Source: Streptomyces iakyrus
Lineage (GTDB): Bacteria > Actinomycetota > Actinomycetes > Streptomycetales > Streptomycetaceae
DNA: 64,000 nucleotides
Assembly: GCF_000717055.1 (NCBI RefSeq)
Contig: NZ_JNXI01000021.1
Location: 1 to 64,000 of the forward strand
Direction: 5' to 3'
Below, in pieces: positions 1 to 8,785 of the stretch; the stretch's first letter is position 1; the number at the start of each line of letters is the position of its first letter. Below the pieces are notes generated by a model. The model saw nothing but the letters and a program-made list of their open reading frames with translations, made no database searches and was not told where the DNA came from. Made by a program: the position numbers and the translations under genes.

Positions 1-168
1 CTGGTTGAACTGCTCGTTCGACATGATCTGCAGACCGGGCCGGGCGAGCTCGGCGCGCATGAGCAGCGCCATCACGCCGCCGATGACGAAGAACGCGAAC
101 GACGTGACCAGGTACAGCGTCCCGATCGTCTTGTGATCAGTGGTCGTCAGCCACTTGAGGTGCCTCAT
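1..168 (-). CDS. ctaD: Cytochrome c oxidase subunit I, N-terminal part (cut by window edge)
   Basis: The reverse-strand frame opens with [13 protein letters not shown] and continues through the first membrane helix to MSNEQFNQ at the window edge, 56 residues in all. The [11 protein letters not shown] motif and the following RAELARPG segment are characteristic of actinobacterial CtaD, the haem-copper subunit of the aa3 terminal oxidase. This form begins directly at the conserved core, without the longer hydrophilic extension that I recall in the main streptomycete CtaD, so it may be a paralogue. No strong ribosome binding site is seen before this ATG. The rest of the gene lies outside the window. 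Confidence 0.9.
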   Translation of the reverse strand, partial: MRHLKWLTTTDHKTIGTLYLVTSFAFFVIGGVMALLMRAELARPGLQIMSNEQFNQ

Positions 169-273
169 GCCCCGCCTGTGTCCGCGCCCCGCCCGCGAGT
201 CACACTGCACCGACGCGACGAGCATCACCAAACCGGGTGTGACGATCCAGAAAGTGCCGGACAGGAACGGGAC

Positions 274-834
274 ATGAGCAACGACGAGATCTTCGCCGCT
301 GCCTACCGCGAGCACTACTGGGCGGTCACCCGTTATGTCGCCCGGCGGCTGGACGGGCGGGCCGGCGACGTGGAGGAAGTGGTGGCGGAGGTGTTCACGG
401 TGGCCTGGCGGCGCCGGGCCGACCTCCCGGCCGCCGCGCTGCCCTGGCTGTACGGCGTGGCACGCAACTGCCTGGCCAACGCGGTACGCGGCCACGGACG
501 CCGCCGCCGGCTCGTCGACCGGCTCGGCAACGACGACACCGCGCACGGCCGGCACATCGCGGCGGGCCCCGACGCCGACACGCCCGGCGGCTGGGTGCAC
601 GAGGCACTCGCCCGGCTCTCCGCCGCCGACCAGGAGGTGCTGCGGCTGACGGCCTGGGAGCAGCTCGGTATCGACGAGGTCGCCGTCGTCCTCGGCTGCG
701 GCAACCGAGCCGCGTCCATGCGGCTGCACCGGGCCCGGCGCCGCCTCAGAGCCGAGATCGACCGAATGCGTCCCGGACCCCCGATCGCCGAGCACTCCTG
801 CATGACCGCCCCGAAGGAACACGGCCATGGCTGA
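274..834 (+). CDS. ECF-type RNA polymerase sigma factor
   Basis: A 186-residue sigma-70 family protein of extracytoplasmic-function size. Region 2 lies near residues 5-50 ([20 protein letters not shown] followed by [15 protein letters not shown]). Region 4 lies near residues 110-165 ([17 protein letters not shown], then an HTH with [15 protein letters not shown]). ATG 274 is chosen over an upstream in-frame start because homology begins here and AGGAACGG precedes it by a suitable distance. The stop overlaps the next gene by 8 bases, so the two are probably translationally coupled and act as a sigma factor and membrane partner pair. Confidence 0.88.
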   Translation: MSNDEIFAAAYREHYWAVTRYVARRLDGRAGDVEEVVAEVFTVAWRRRADLPAAALPWLYGVARNCLANAVRGHGRRRRLVDRLGNDDTAHGRHIAAGPDADTPGGWVHEALARLSAADQEVLRLTAWEQLGIDEVAVVLGCGNRAASMRLHRARRRLRAEIDRMRPGPPIAEHSCMTAPKEHGHG

Positions 835-1870
835 CGAACTCGAACTGCTGCGCGGCGCCGACCCCGCGCCGCCCGACGGCCCCCACTTCGGCGACGGCCC
901 CCTGGACCACAACGCCGAACGCCGGCTCGAACAACTGCTGCGCGACCCGGGGAACGGGCTCCCCGCTCGCCCGGGAGGCCGACCAGGTCTGCTCCCCGGC
1001 CGCCTGCGGGACCTGCTGCTCCCGGGGCCCCGCCGGCTCCGCCTGGCCTGGGGTGTGGTCGCCACCGGCGTCGTCGCCGCCCTGACCCTCACCCTTGTGC
1101 TGAGCGGCCCGAGCACCCCGCCCGCGGTCGCCGCGCCCCGACCGCTGGTGGTCGAGACCGGCTCCACGCCCGTGTCCCTGCGCCACATGGCCGAGCGGGC
1201 GGCAGCCGTGGCTGAGACCTCTGACGCGCCCCGCCTGCGCAAAGGCACGCACGTGCAGTCCTGGAGTCTGGGCATGTCCGACGACAAGCCCCCGATCACC
1301 CTGCCCGAAGAGCGCATCGTGCGCTGGCGGGCCGACGACAGCCACACCGAACTCGTCGTGGCCACGGACCCCAGGCACCCGGGCCGCCCGGTCCTCTCGG
1401 ACGCGGGCGGCGAACCGCACCTCGTCGACGACGGCCACGTCCTCCTCGACCGGACCTACCCGCCGAGCTGGAGCGACGCCCCGCCCAAGTCGCCCCCGCC
1501 CCGGGACCCGGCCCGGCTGCGCGTCTACCTGATGGAGGCTCAGTACACCGACACCCCGCTGACCACGCCCGAGCTGCTCGACGCCATGGCCACGCTGCTC
1601 GACCACTGGACCCTCGGCGCACGGGAGAGCGCGGCGCTCGCCCGGCTCCTGGCCGGCGCCGAGGGACTGCGGCCGGTCGGCCGGGTGACCGACCGGCTGG
1701 GGCGGCGCGGCCAGGCCTACGTGAACGACACCGGCGGTGTCCGCCGCATGCTGATCATGGACCCGGCCACCGGCGCCGTCCTCGGACTGGAGAGCACCCT
1801 CACCGCACCGGAGCCCGCGTTCGGCGTCGAGGAGGGCGACGTCATGTCGTACAGCGCCTGGATGCGCTGA
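827..1870 (+). CDS. CU044_5270-like membrane protein, possible anti-sigma partner
   Basis: A 347-residue protein with an acidic cytoplasmic N-terminus, a single hydrophobic segment near residues 65-90 ([18 protein letters not shown]) and a large extracytoplasmic part. This matches the CU044_5270 type that is commonly encoded next to ECF sigma factors in Streptomyces. No zinc-binding anti-sigma motif (HxxxCxxC) is visible, so control of the upstream sigma factor is inferred only from the 8-bp overlap and topology. Its 3' end abuts, on the opposite strand, the decayed folD remnant. Confidence 0.75.
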   Translation: MADELELLRGADPAPPDGPHFGDGPLDHNAERRLEQLLRDPGNGLPARPGGRPGLLPGRLRDLLLPGPRRLRLAWGVVATGVVAALTLTLVLSGPSTPPAVAAPRPLVVETGSTPVSLRHMAERAAAVAETSDAPRLRKGTHVQSWSLGMSDDKPPITLPEERIVRWRADDSHTELVVATDPRHPGRPVLSDAGGEPHLVDDGHVLLDRTYPPSWSDAPPKSPPPRDPARLRVYLMEAQYTDTPLTTPELLDAMATLLDHWTLGARESAALARLLAGAEGLRPVGRVTDRLGRRGQAYVNDTGGVRRMLIMDPATGAVLGLESTLTAPEPAFGVEEGDVMSYSAWMR

Positions 1871-2479
1871 TCACACCCCGGCGACACCGAGTTGCCGTGC
1901 GGCGGCCTCCACGGTCTGCTCCAGCAGCGTGGCGATGGTCATCGGCCCGACCCCGCCCGGCACCGGTGTGATCAGCGAGGCCCGCTCCACGGCGGAGCCG
2001 AAGTCGACGTCACCGACGTTCCCAAGGTTGTACCCGGCGTCGATCACCACGGCACCGGGCTTGATGTCCTGGCCGCGGACGATGCGGGGCCGGCCCACCG
2101 CGGCCACCACGATGTCGGCCTCGCGCACGGCCGCCGACAGGTCCTGCGTACGCGAGTGGCAGTAAGTGACCGTCGCGTCCCGGGCGAGCAGCAGCATGCG
2201 AGGATCGCGCTGCGGCCCACGACCACGGCCCGCTTGCCCGCCGGGTCGACGCCGTACGCGTCGAGCAGCCGCATGATCCCGCCGGGCGTGCACGACACGA
2301 AACCGGGCAGCCCGAAGCTCATGGTCGCGAAGGAGGCGAAGGTGACGCCGTCGACGTCCTTCCCCGGCGCTATCGCCTCGAACGCGGCCCGTTCGTCGAC
2401 GTGGTCGCCCACCGGGTGCTGGAGCAGGATGCCGTGCACCCCCGGATCGGCGGAGGTGCTCCACCTCAGCGCCGGTCAC
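1871..2479 (-). pseudogene. folD: Decayed folD (methylenetetrahydrofolate dehydrogenase/cyclohydrolase) remnant
   Basis: FolD homology is spread over different reverse-strand frames. A stub [10 protein letters not shown] precedes a frame reading [19 protein letters not shown] to VVVGRSAIL. The frame then changes and resumes at [18 protein letters not shown] and runs to the end, including [17 protein letters not shown]. At the second break GRSAIL is joined almost directly to MLLLARD, where intact FolD has a short GKP-containing stretch, suggesting a deletion of roughly 13 bp. The first third of the enzyme is missing. The remnant cannot make an active enzyme, so the essential function must be encoded elsewhere. 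The alternative is sequencing error, but two breaks plus 5' loss make decay more likely. Confidence 0.82.
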
Positions 2480-2518
2480 GGCCCGGCCTCACCCTAACGG
2501 AGCCCGGTGACGCTCCTG

Positions 2519-2881
2519 CTACTCGTCCCAGGCCTGGACCAGCGTCTGCTCGGCGATCTTGCCGTCGCGCAGCCCGATCATGGACTCGGACAGGACGCGC
2601 ACCCCGTCCGCGTACTGGCAGCTCTCGCTGTAGGCGGCCTCGTCACCCTGGATGACGCACCGCTCCAGCTTGTGCGACATGTCGCGGCTGTAGACGTCCT
2701 CCAGCATCCGGCCGATCTCCTCCCGGCCGTGCAGAACCTTGGGGTGGCTGGGCTGGGTCGTGCGGTCCACGATGCGCAGCTCCGCGTCGTCGGCGTACAG
2801 GGAGAGCAGGATGTCCGGATCCCCTTCCACGCCTTGGCGCAGGGTGTCCCGGTCGAAGGCGGGGTCTGCCGCGGTTCCCAT
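2519..2881 (-). CDS. SnoaL/NTF2-like small protein
   Basis: A 120-residue cone-fold protein of the SnoaL/nuclear-transport-factor-2 superfamily. The pattern LSLYADDAELRIVD, a central HGREEIGRMLED helix, and the closing strand GKIAEQTLVQAWDE are typical. The ATG is preceded by an excellent GAAGGAGG. The superfamily covers isomerases, cyclases and ligand-binding proteins; nothing here identifies a substrate. It lies just upstream of the folD remnant on the same strand. Confidence 0.75.
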   Translation of the reverse strand: MGTAADPAFDRDTLRQGVEGDPDILLSLYADDAELRIVDRTTQPSHPKVLHGREEIGRMLEDVYSRDMSHKLERCVIQGDEAAYSESCQYADGVRVLSESMIGLRDGKIAEQTLVQAWDE

Positions 2882-3054
2882 GATGACCTCCTTCGAAGGG
2901 CCGCGACCCGCCGGACGCGGGCCGCGAAAGGCCTCTCCTGTCGAGCGTCCTCCCGCCTGGCGGGCTCGGCAAGCGCAACCGGAACACTGGGCCTGACGGG
3001 TGAGCGATGCCGCCCGCCCGGGTCCGCCGGGGACCCGTGCGCCTTACGACAGGC

Positions 3055-3180
3055 ATGATCTCAACACGACGTTTCGTCGCCGCCGTTGGACTCGCCGCCG
3101 GTGTCACCGGCCTCGCCGCACCGATGGCGAACGCGGCCCACGCGGTAGCGAGCAGAACGTCCGCTGACCGCGGCGCACGC
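3055..3180 (+). pseudogene. Signal-peptide remnant of a small secreted protein
   Basis: The frame starts with an intact-looking export signal: MISTRRF, then a hydrophobic stretch [17 protein letters not shown], then NAA as a cleavage site. After about 30 residues it degenerates into low-complexity arginine/glycine sequence and runs open into the antisense of the neighbouring ABC gene. Shifting frame after the signal peptide gives early stops. I read this as the 5' end of a lost secreted protein. The gap from 2882 to 3222 otherwise holds only a terminator-like hairpin. Confidence 0.45.
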
Positions 3181-3181
3181 C

Positions 3182-3209
3182 GAGGGCCGCCCGGAACCGG
3201 GCGGTCCTC
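3182..3209 (-). terminator. Terminator hairpin after the ABC exporter gene
   Basis: Arms GAGGGCCGCCCGG (3182-3194) and CCGGGCGGTCCTC (3197-3209) form a 13-bp stem with one G-T wobble and a very tight AA loop. It lies 13 bp beyond the stop of the reverse-strand ABC exporter gene. There is no U tract, as is usual in streptomycetes. Confidence 0.6.
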
Positions 3210-3222
3210 ACGCATGCCCGGC

Positions 3223-4977
3223 TCAGTCCGCGGCGGCCAGGAACTGCGTCGCCGCCAGCTCCGCGTAGAGCGGATCGGCCGTCACGAGTTCGCGGTGCGT
3301 GCCGACGGCCCGCACCCGGCCCGCGTCCATCACCACGATCCGGTCGGCCGTCGTCACCGTCGACAGCCGGTGCGCCACGACGAGGACCGTGGTCGTACGG
3401 GCCACGTCCGCGACGGTGTCGCGCAGCGCCGCCTCGTTCACCGCGTCCAGCTGCGAGGTCGCCTCGTCGAGCAGCAGCAGCCGGGGCCGGCGCAGCAGCG
3501 CGCGGGCGATGGCGACGCGCTGGCGCTCACCGCCGGACAGCTTGGTGCCGCGGTGCCCGACCAGCGTGTCGAGTCCGCCGGGCAGCCGGGCCACCAGACC
3601 GTCGAGGCGGGTCGTCTTGAGCACCCGCGCGAGAGCCTCCTCGTCCGCCTCCGGGTTGCCCAGCAGCAGGTTGTCCCGCAGGGAGCCCGACAGGACCGGC
3701 GCGTCCTGCTCCACGTAGCCGATCGCGGCGCGCAGCCGGGGCAGCTCCCAGTCGTTCAGGTCCCGCCCGTCCAGCGTGATCACCCCGGACTCCGGGTCGT
3801 AGAACCGCTCGATCAAGGAGAAGACGGTGGTCTTGCCCGCGCCGGACGGGCCGACGAACGCCGTCATGCCCTGCGCAGGCACGGTGAAGGTCACTCCGTG
3901 GTGGACATGGGGCAGGTCGTCGGCGTAGCGGAAGCGGACGTCGTCGAAGGCGAGGGCGGCGGGCTCGGCGCCGGGGGAGGGCAGCGGGGCGGCCTCGGCG
4001 GCCGGTTCGGCGGGCAGGCGCAGGGCCTCCTCGATGCGGGTGAGGGCCGCGGCGCCCGTCTGGTACTGGGTGACGGCGCCGACGACCTGCTGTATCGGCG
4101 ACATCAGGTAGAAGACGAACAGCAGGAATGCGACCAGCGTGCCCACGTCGATCGCGCCGGTCGCGACCCGTGCGCCGCCCACGGCGAGCACCGTGATGAA
4201 GGCGACCTGCATGGACAGCCCCGCGGTGTTGCCCGCGGCCGCCGACCACTTGGCGGCCCGCACGCTCTGCCGCCACGACTCCTGCGCCGCCTCGTGCAGC
4301 GTCCGCTCCTCACGGTGCTCCGCGCCGGACGCCTTCACCGTACGCAGGGCGCCGAGGATCCGCTCCAGCGAGGCACCCATGACACCCACCGCGTCCTGCG
4401 CCTGCCGGCTCGCCTTGTTGATGCGCGGCACGATCACCCCGAGAACCACGCCGGCGCCCAGGATCACGGCCAGGGTGACGCCCAGCAGCACGGAGTCCAC
4501 CACGCCCATCATCACCACCGTGGCGACGAGCGTCAGCCCGCCCGTGCCCAGGCCGACCAGCGAGTCGGTGGTGACCGCGCGCAGCAGGGTCGTGTCGGAG
4601 GTGATGCGGGCCATCAGGTCGCCGGGTTCGCTGCGGTCCACGGCCGGGATCCGCAGCCGCAGCAGATACGAGGACAGGGACCGCCGCGCGCCGAGCACCA
4701 CCGACTCGGCGGTGCGGGTCAGCACGTACGAACCCAGCGCACCCACCGCCGCGTTGGCCACGACCAGGGCCGACATCGCCAACAGGGCGCCAGTGATGGC
4801 CCGATCGTGCGAGAGGTCGTCGATCAGCTCCCGCGCCACCAGCGGCAGCAGCAGCCCGGTCGCCCCGGTGACCAGCGACAGCAGCGCGCCGGCCAGCAGG
4901 GACCAGCGGTGGGGCCGTACGTATCCGAGGAGCTGCCGCCACGCGGGTATGACGGTATCTGTCTCTGCGATGCTCAC
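3223..4977 (-). CDS. ABC transporter, fused permease and ATPase (MsbA/LmrA-type exporter)
   Basis: A 584-residue half-transporter. The N-terminal membrane domain spans about residues 15-330 (first helices [21 protein letters not shown]). The nucleotide-binding domain follows, with Walker [10 protein letters not shown] at 376, signature LSGGERQ near 480, Walker [10 protein letters not shown] near 500 and the switch histidine in VVAHRLS at 536. All catalytic motifs are intact. The family exports drugs, lipids or peptides and works as a dimer; with no partner half-transporter alongside, a homodimer is likely. Substrate cannot be inferred. It is transcribed alone and divergently from mscR. Confidence 0.9.
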   Translation of the reverse strand: MSIAETDTVIPAWRQLLGYVRPHRWSLLAGALLSLVTGATGLLLPLVARELIDDLSHDRAITGALLAMSALVVANAAVGALGSYVLTRTAESVVLGARRSLSSYLLRLRIPAVDRSEPGDLMARITSDTTLLRAVTTDSLVGLGTGGLTLVATVVMMGVVDSVLLGVTLAVILGAGVVLGVIVPRINKASRQAQDAVGVMGASLERILGALRTVKASGAEHREERTLHEAAQESWRQSVRAAKWSAAAGNTAGLSMQVAFITVLAVGGARVATGAIDVGTLVAFLLFVFYLMSPIQQVVGAVTQYQTGAAALTRIEEALRLPAEPAAEAAPLPSPGAEPAALAFDDVRFRYADDLPHVHHGVTFTVPAQGMTAFVGPSGAGKTTVFSLIERFYDPESGVITLDGRDLNDWELPRLRAAIGYVEQDAPVLSGSLRDNLLLGNPEADEEALARVLKTTRLDGLVARLPGGLDTLVGHRGTKLSGGERQRVAIARALLRRPRLLLLDEATSQLDAVNEAALRDTVADVARTTTVLVVAHRLSTVTTADRIVVMDAGRVRAVGTHRELVTADPLYAELAATQFLAAAD

Positions 4978-5148
4978 GGCGCTCCCTCGGCGTCGGCGGA
5001 GCGTTCAGGCTACGTCGCCGCCGGCCCGCCCGGCCTGCCCTTTCCGCCCTTTCCCGGCCGAGGAGGGTGGCCGATCCGCGTCCCCTGCCGATCAGTCGCG
5101 CGTAGGGTCGGAGGAGAACGGACCCCGGCCGACGAAGGAGTCAGCACC

Positions 5149-6237
5149 ATGGCCCAGGAAGTACGCGGCGTGATCGCCCCCGGCAAGGACGAGCCGGTGC
5201 GGATCGAGACGGTCCTGGTGCCCGACCCCGGCCCGGGCGAGGCGGTGGTGCGGGTGCAGGCCTGCGGGGTGTGCCACACCGACCTGCACTACAAGCAGGG
5301 CGGCATCAACGACGAGTTCCCGTTCCTGCTCGGCCACGAGGCCGCCGGCGTGGTCGAGGCGGTCGGCGCCGGCGTCACCGACGTCGAGCCCGGTGACTTC
5401 GTGATCCTCAACTGGCGTGCGGTGTGCGGGAAATGCCGGGCCTGTCTGCGCGGGCGGCCCTGGTACTGCTTCGACACCCACAACGCGCAGCAGAAGATGA
5501 CCCTCGCCTCGACCGGCCAGGAGCTCTCCCCGGCCCTCGGCATCGGCGCCTTCGCCGAGAAGACGCTGGTCGCGGCCGGCCAGTGCACCAAGGTCGACCC
5601 GCGGGTGGCCCCGCAGGTGGCCGGGCTGCTGGGCTGCGGTGTGATGGCCGGCATCGGCGCCGCGATCAACACCGGGAACGTCGGCCGGGGCGACTCGGTC
5701 GCCGTCATCGGCTGCGGCGGGGTCGGCGACGCGGCCATCGCCGGATCGCAGCTGGCCGGAGCGGCGACGATCATCGCCGTCGACATCGACGACCGCAAGC
5801 TGGAGACCGCCCGCTCCATGGGCGCCACCCACACCGTCAACTCGCGCGCGAGCGACCCGGTCGAGACGATCCGTGAGCTGACCGGCGGCTTCGGCGCCGA
5901 CGTCGTCATCGAGGCCGTCGGCCGCCCCGAGACGTACAAGCAGGCCTTCTACGCCCGCGACCTCGCCGGCACGGTCGTCCTCGTCGGCGTTCCCACCCCC
6001 GAGATGAAGCTCGACCTGCCGCTGCTCGACGTCTTCGGCCGCGGCGGAGCGCTGAAGTCGAGCTGGTACGGCGACTGCCTGCCCTCCCGTGACTTCCCCA
6101 TGCTGATCGACCTGCATCTGCAAGGTCGTCTGGACCTCGGCGCGTTCGTCACGGAGACGATCCAGCTCGACGAGGTGGAGAAGGCGTTCGAGCGGATGCA
6201 CCACGGCGACGTGCTGCGCTCGGTGGTGGTGCTGTGA
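5149..6237 (+). CDS. mscR: S-(hydroxymethyl)mycothiol dehydrogenase
   Basis: A 362-residue zinc-dependent medium-chain dehydrogenase that oxidises the adduct of formaldehyde with mycothiol. Visible signatures are [17 protein letters not shown] (catalytic zinc), GHEAAG, the structural-zinc cluster [15 protein letters not shown] followed by [11 protein letters not shown], and the NAD-binding loop [12 protein letters not shown]. The [14 protein letters not shown] segment near the C-terminus is a mark of the mycothiol-specific group. ATG 5149 follows GAAGGAG. The stop overlaps the start of a metallo-hydrolase, so the two form an operon for formaldehyde (and possibly S-nitrosomycothiol) detoxification. 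Confidence 0.92.
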   Translation: MAQEVRGVIAPGKDEPVRIETVLVPDPGPGEAVVRVQACGVCHTDLHYKQGGINDEFPFLLGHEAAGVVEAVGAGVTDVEPGDFVILNWRAVCGKCRACLRGRPWYCFDTHNAQQKMTLASTGQELSPALGIGAFAEKTLVAAGQCTKVDPRVAPQVAGLLGCGVMAGIGAAINTGNVGRGDSVAVIGCGGVGDAAIAGSQLAGAATIIAVDIDDRKLETARSMGATHTVNSRASDPVETIRELTGGFGADVVIEAVGRPETYKQAFYARDLAGTVVLVGVPTPEMKLDLPLLDVFGRGGALKSSWYGDCLPSRDFPMLIDLHLQGRLDLGAFVTETIQLDEVEKAFERMHHGDVLRSVVVL

Positions 6238-6866
6238 TGACGACCCGCATCGAACACCTCGTCACCTCCGGGCAGTTCAGCCTCGACGGCGGCACCTGGG
6301 ACGTCGACAACAACGTGTGGATCGTCGGCGACGACCACGAGGCGATCGTCATCGACGCCGCCCACGACGCCGACGCCATCGCCGCAGCCGTAGGGGACCG
6401 CCGGCTCACTGCCATCGTGTGCACGCACGCCCACAACGACCACATCGACGCCGCCCCCGCCCTCGCCGAGCGCACCGGCGCCACCATCTGGCTGCACCAC
6501 GACGACCTGCCGCTGTGGAAGCAGACCCACCCGGACCGCGAGCCGGACGCCTGGCTGGTCGACGGCCAGACGATCGAGGCCGGCGGCGCCGACCTGCGCG
6601 TCCTGCACACCCCCGGGCACGCGCCCGGCGCGGTCTGCCTCTACGACCCGGGCCTCGGCACCGTCTTCACCGGCGACACCCTCTTCCAGGGCGGCCCCGG
6701 GGCCACCGGCCGCTCCTTCTCGCACTTCCCGACGATCATCGACTCGATCCGCGACCGGCTGCTCACCCTGCCGTCCGGGACGACGGTCCGCACCGGCCAC
6801 GGAGACTCCACGACCATCGGCGCGGAGGCGCCGCACCTGGAGGAATGGATCGCCCGGGGTCATTGA
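6237..6866 (+). CDS. Metallo-beta-lactamase-fold hydrolase paired with MscR
   Basis: About 209 residues with the zinc ligand motif THAHNDHID near residue 64, a second histidine in HTPGHAPGA, the bridging aspartate in FTGDTLFQGG, and a C-terminal GHGDSTT. This is a glyoxalase II-like MBL hydrolase. ATG 6237 overlaps the mscR stop in an ATGA arrangement; an adjacent GTG at 6234 is equally possible. Such hydrolases are regularly found next to mscR in actinobacteria, and the inferred role is hydrolysis of the mycothiol thioester, but this exact reaction is an inference from context. Confidence 0.88.
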   Translation: MTTRIEHLVTSGQFSLDGGTWDVDNNVWIVGDDHEAIVIDAAHDADAIAAAVGDRRLTAIVCTHAHNDHIDAAPALAERTGATIWLHHDDLPLWKQTHPDREPDAWLVDGQTIEAGGADLRVLHTPGHAPGAVCLYDPGLGTVFTGDTLFQGGPGATGRSFSHFPTIIDSIRDRLLTLPSGTTVRTGHGDSTTIGAEAPHLEEWIARGH

Positions 6867-6955
6867 TCGCGACTCGCCGGTAAAAGGCGACAGAAGATGT
6901 CCGGCTTACCCGGGACCCTGAGGGCGACAAGCAGCCACGTCACTGGAGGTCGGAC

Positions 6956-7870
6956 ATGTCAGCTCCGTTGCAGGGCAAGGTCGCACTGGTCGCCGGTGCG
7001 ACCCGGGGCGCCGGACGGGGGATCGCCGTCGAACTCGGCGCGGCCGGCGCCACGGTCTACGTCACCGGCCGCACCACCCGCGCCCGCCGCTCGGAGTACG
7101 ACCGGCCCGAGACCATCGAGGACACCGCCGACCTGGTCACCGCCGCCGGAGGCCGGGGCATCGCCGTCCCCACCGACCACCTCGACCGGGCGCAGGTCAA
7201 GGCACTCGTGGACCGGATCGCGGACGAACAGGGCCGTCTCGACGTCCTCGTCAACGACATCTGGGGCGGCGAGAAGCTCTTCGAGTGGGACGCTCCCCTC
7301 TGGGAGCACGACCTCGACAACGGCCTGCGCCTGCTGAGGCTCGCCGTCGAGACGCACGCCGTCACCAGCCACCACGCCTTGACCCTGCTGCTGCGCAACC
7401 CCGGCGGCCTGGTCGTCGAGGTCACCGACGGCACCGCCGACTACAACGCCGAGAACTACCGCAACAGCTTCTTCTACGACCTCGCCAAGGCCTCCGTGCT
7501 GCGCATGGCCTTCGCCCTCGGTCACGAACTCGGCCCGCGTGGCGCCACCGCCGTCGCCCTCACCCCGGGCTGGCTGCGCTCGGAGATCATGCTGGACGGC
7601 TTCGGGGTGAGCGAGGAGAACTGGCGCGACGCCCTGGAACGCGTCCCGCACTTCGCCATCTCGGAAACCCCGCACTACGTGGGCCGGGCCGTGGCCGCAC
7701 TGGCCGCCGACGCGGACGTGGCGCGCTGGAACGGGCAGTCGCTGTCCAGCGGCGGACTCGCCCGGGTGTACGGCTTCACCGACCTCGACGGCAGCCGCCC
7801 GGACGCCTGGCGTTACCTGGTGGAGGTCCAGGACGCAGGCAAGCCGGCGGACACGACCGGCTACCGCTGA
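6956..7870 (+). CDS. Short-chain dehydrogenase/reductase (SDR)
   Basis: A 304-residue SDR with the coenzyme motif GATRGAGRG near residue 14, the arginine-rich TGRTTRARRS after strand 2 (suggesting NADP preference), and the active-site pair in FFYDLAKAS (YxxxK). The usual NNAG element is replaced by NDIWGG, which places it in a divergent actinobacterial group. It is longer than the typical 250 residues because of an extended C-terminal region. GGAGGTCGG precedes the ATG. It stands 89 bp after the mscR pair and may be a separate unit. Substrate unknown. Confidence 0.85.
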   Translation: MSAPLQGKVALVAGATRGAGRGIAVELGAAGATVYVTGRTTRARRSEYDRPETIEDTADLVTAAGGRGIAVPTDHLDRAQVKALVDRIADEQGRLDVLVNDIWGGEKLFEWDAPLWEHDLDNGLRLLRLAVETHAVTSHHALTLLLRNPGGLVVEVTDGTADYNAENYRNSFFYDLAKASVLRMAFALGHELGPRGATAVALTPGWLRSEIMLDGFGVSEENWRDALERVPHFAISETPHYVGRAVAALAADADVARWNGQSLSSGGLARVYGFTDLDGSRPDAWRYLVEVQDAGKPADTTGYR

Positions 7871-7905
7871 CACACGGACGAGCCGTAAACCTGGTCTCCG
7901 TTATC

Positions 7906-7945
7906 CCCCACCGTGCATGGATATGTCCACTCCGTGCCGGTGGGG
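7906..7945 (+). terminator. Possible hairpin terminator after the SDR gene
   Basis: Arms CCCCACCG (7906-7913) and CGGTGGGG (7938-7945) are perfect 8-bp complements with a 24-nt loop, 36 nt past the SDR stop and about 110 nt before the transpeptidase start. It could equally be part of the leader of the next gene. No riboswitch family was recognised. Confidence 0.35.
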
Positions 7946-8029
7946 TATGTCACTGTTCGGTCCCAGCGCGCCCGACCGCACAACCGGAACCGTTCTCCGT
8001 CCGTCTAGCTGGCAGACATCGCAGACCCG

Positions 8030-8041
8030 CTTTCGCGAAAG
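8030..8041 (+). promoter_or_regulatory. Palindrome overlapping the transpeptidase ribosome binding site
   Basis: CTTTCGCGAAAG is a perfect 12-bp palindrome. Its right half is the beginning of GAAAGGG, the only Shine-Dalgarno-like sequence before ATG 8055. It could act as an operator or as an mRNA hairpin that masks the ribosome binding site. Confidence 0.4.
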
Positions 8042-8054
8042 GGCATGACCAGCC

Positions 8055-8750
8055 ATGGGGGACGTACGCAGACGGAGCGCCGTCGCACTGGGGATCACCG
8101 GTCTGGTGGCACCGCTCACGCTCGCACTCGGCGCCGCACCGGCGCAGGCCGCGAGCTGCACCACGCAGGCCGGCCCGTACCAGAAGAAGGTCGAGAAGTT
8201 CCTCGGCCGTCCGGTCGACGGCAAGCAGTCCGCCGCCGACTGCAAGGCCATCCAGGCCTTCCAGACCAAACACGGCATCTCGCCGAACATCGGCTACGCC
8301 GGCTCCGTCACCTGGGGTGTGATGGACCTGATGCAGAAGCAGAAGGCCGTCGGGTCGAACCCCAACAAGGACGGCAAGTGTCCGGTGAACAAGGGCCGCA
8401 TCGCCTGTGTGAACCTGACGCTCCAGTTGAGCTGGATCCAGGACGGCAAGGAGCTCGTCTACGGACCCGTCCCGGTCCGCACCGGCCGTAACGGCGACGA
8501 GACCCGCACCGGCCTGAAGAAGATCTACTGGCGCAACATCGACCACGTCTCGTCCATCTACGACGTGCCGATGCCCTACGCCCAGTTCTTCGACGGCGGC
8601 CAGGCCTTCCACCAGGCGAACGTCAGCATGTGGAACCCGCCGGGCTCGCGCGGCTGCGTCAACATGACCAAGACCGACGCCAAGAAGTACTGGTCGCTGC
8701 TGAAGAAGGGCGACGACGTCTTCGTCTACGGCCGCAAGCCGGGCACCTGA
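8055..8750 (+). CDS. Secreted L,D-transpeptidase
   Basis: A 231-residue exported protein. Residues 1-32 are a signal peptide ending PAQAAS. Residues 35-95 resemble a peptidoglycan-binding segment (KKVEKFLGRPVDG, AIQAFQTKHGI). The YkuD-type catalytic domain follows with HQANVSMWNPPGSRGCVNM, which gives His186, Ser198 and catalytic Cys201. The family makes 3-3 cross-links in peptidoglycan or attaches proteins to it. It is monocistronic and convergent with cluster A. The region before it carries two inverted repeats, one over the ribosome binding site. Confidence 0.87.
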   Translation: MGDVRRRSAVALGITGLVAPLTLALGAAPAQAASCTTQAGPYQKKVEKFLGRPVDGKQSAADCKAIQAFQTKHGISPNIGYAGSVTWGVMDLMQKQKAVGSNPNKDGKCPVNKGRIACVNLTLQLSWIQDGKELVYGPVPVRTGRNGDETRTGLKKIYWRNIDHVSSIYDVPMPYAQFFDGGQAFHQANVSMWNPPGSRGCVNMTKTDAKKYWSLLKKGDDVFVYGRKPGT

Positions 8751-8785
8751 TTCCAGGGCACCCGGCTCGCGTCCGGCGGTGTCCC

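Noticed and set aside
3007-6237. One open frame of about 3.2 kb (1076 codons) spanning the ABC exporter region
   Set aside because: Only its last third (from 5149) is a real gene, mscR. The rest is antisense to the ABC exporter and open because of high GC content.
7871-8054. A riboswitch (for example cyclic-di-AMP type) before the L,D-transpeptidase
   Set aside because: Hairpins are present but I could not match the conserved loops of any riboswitch family.
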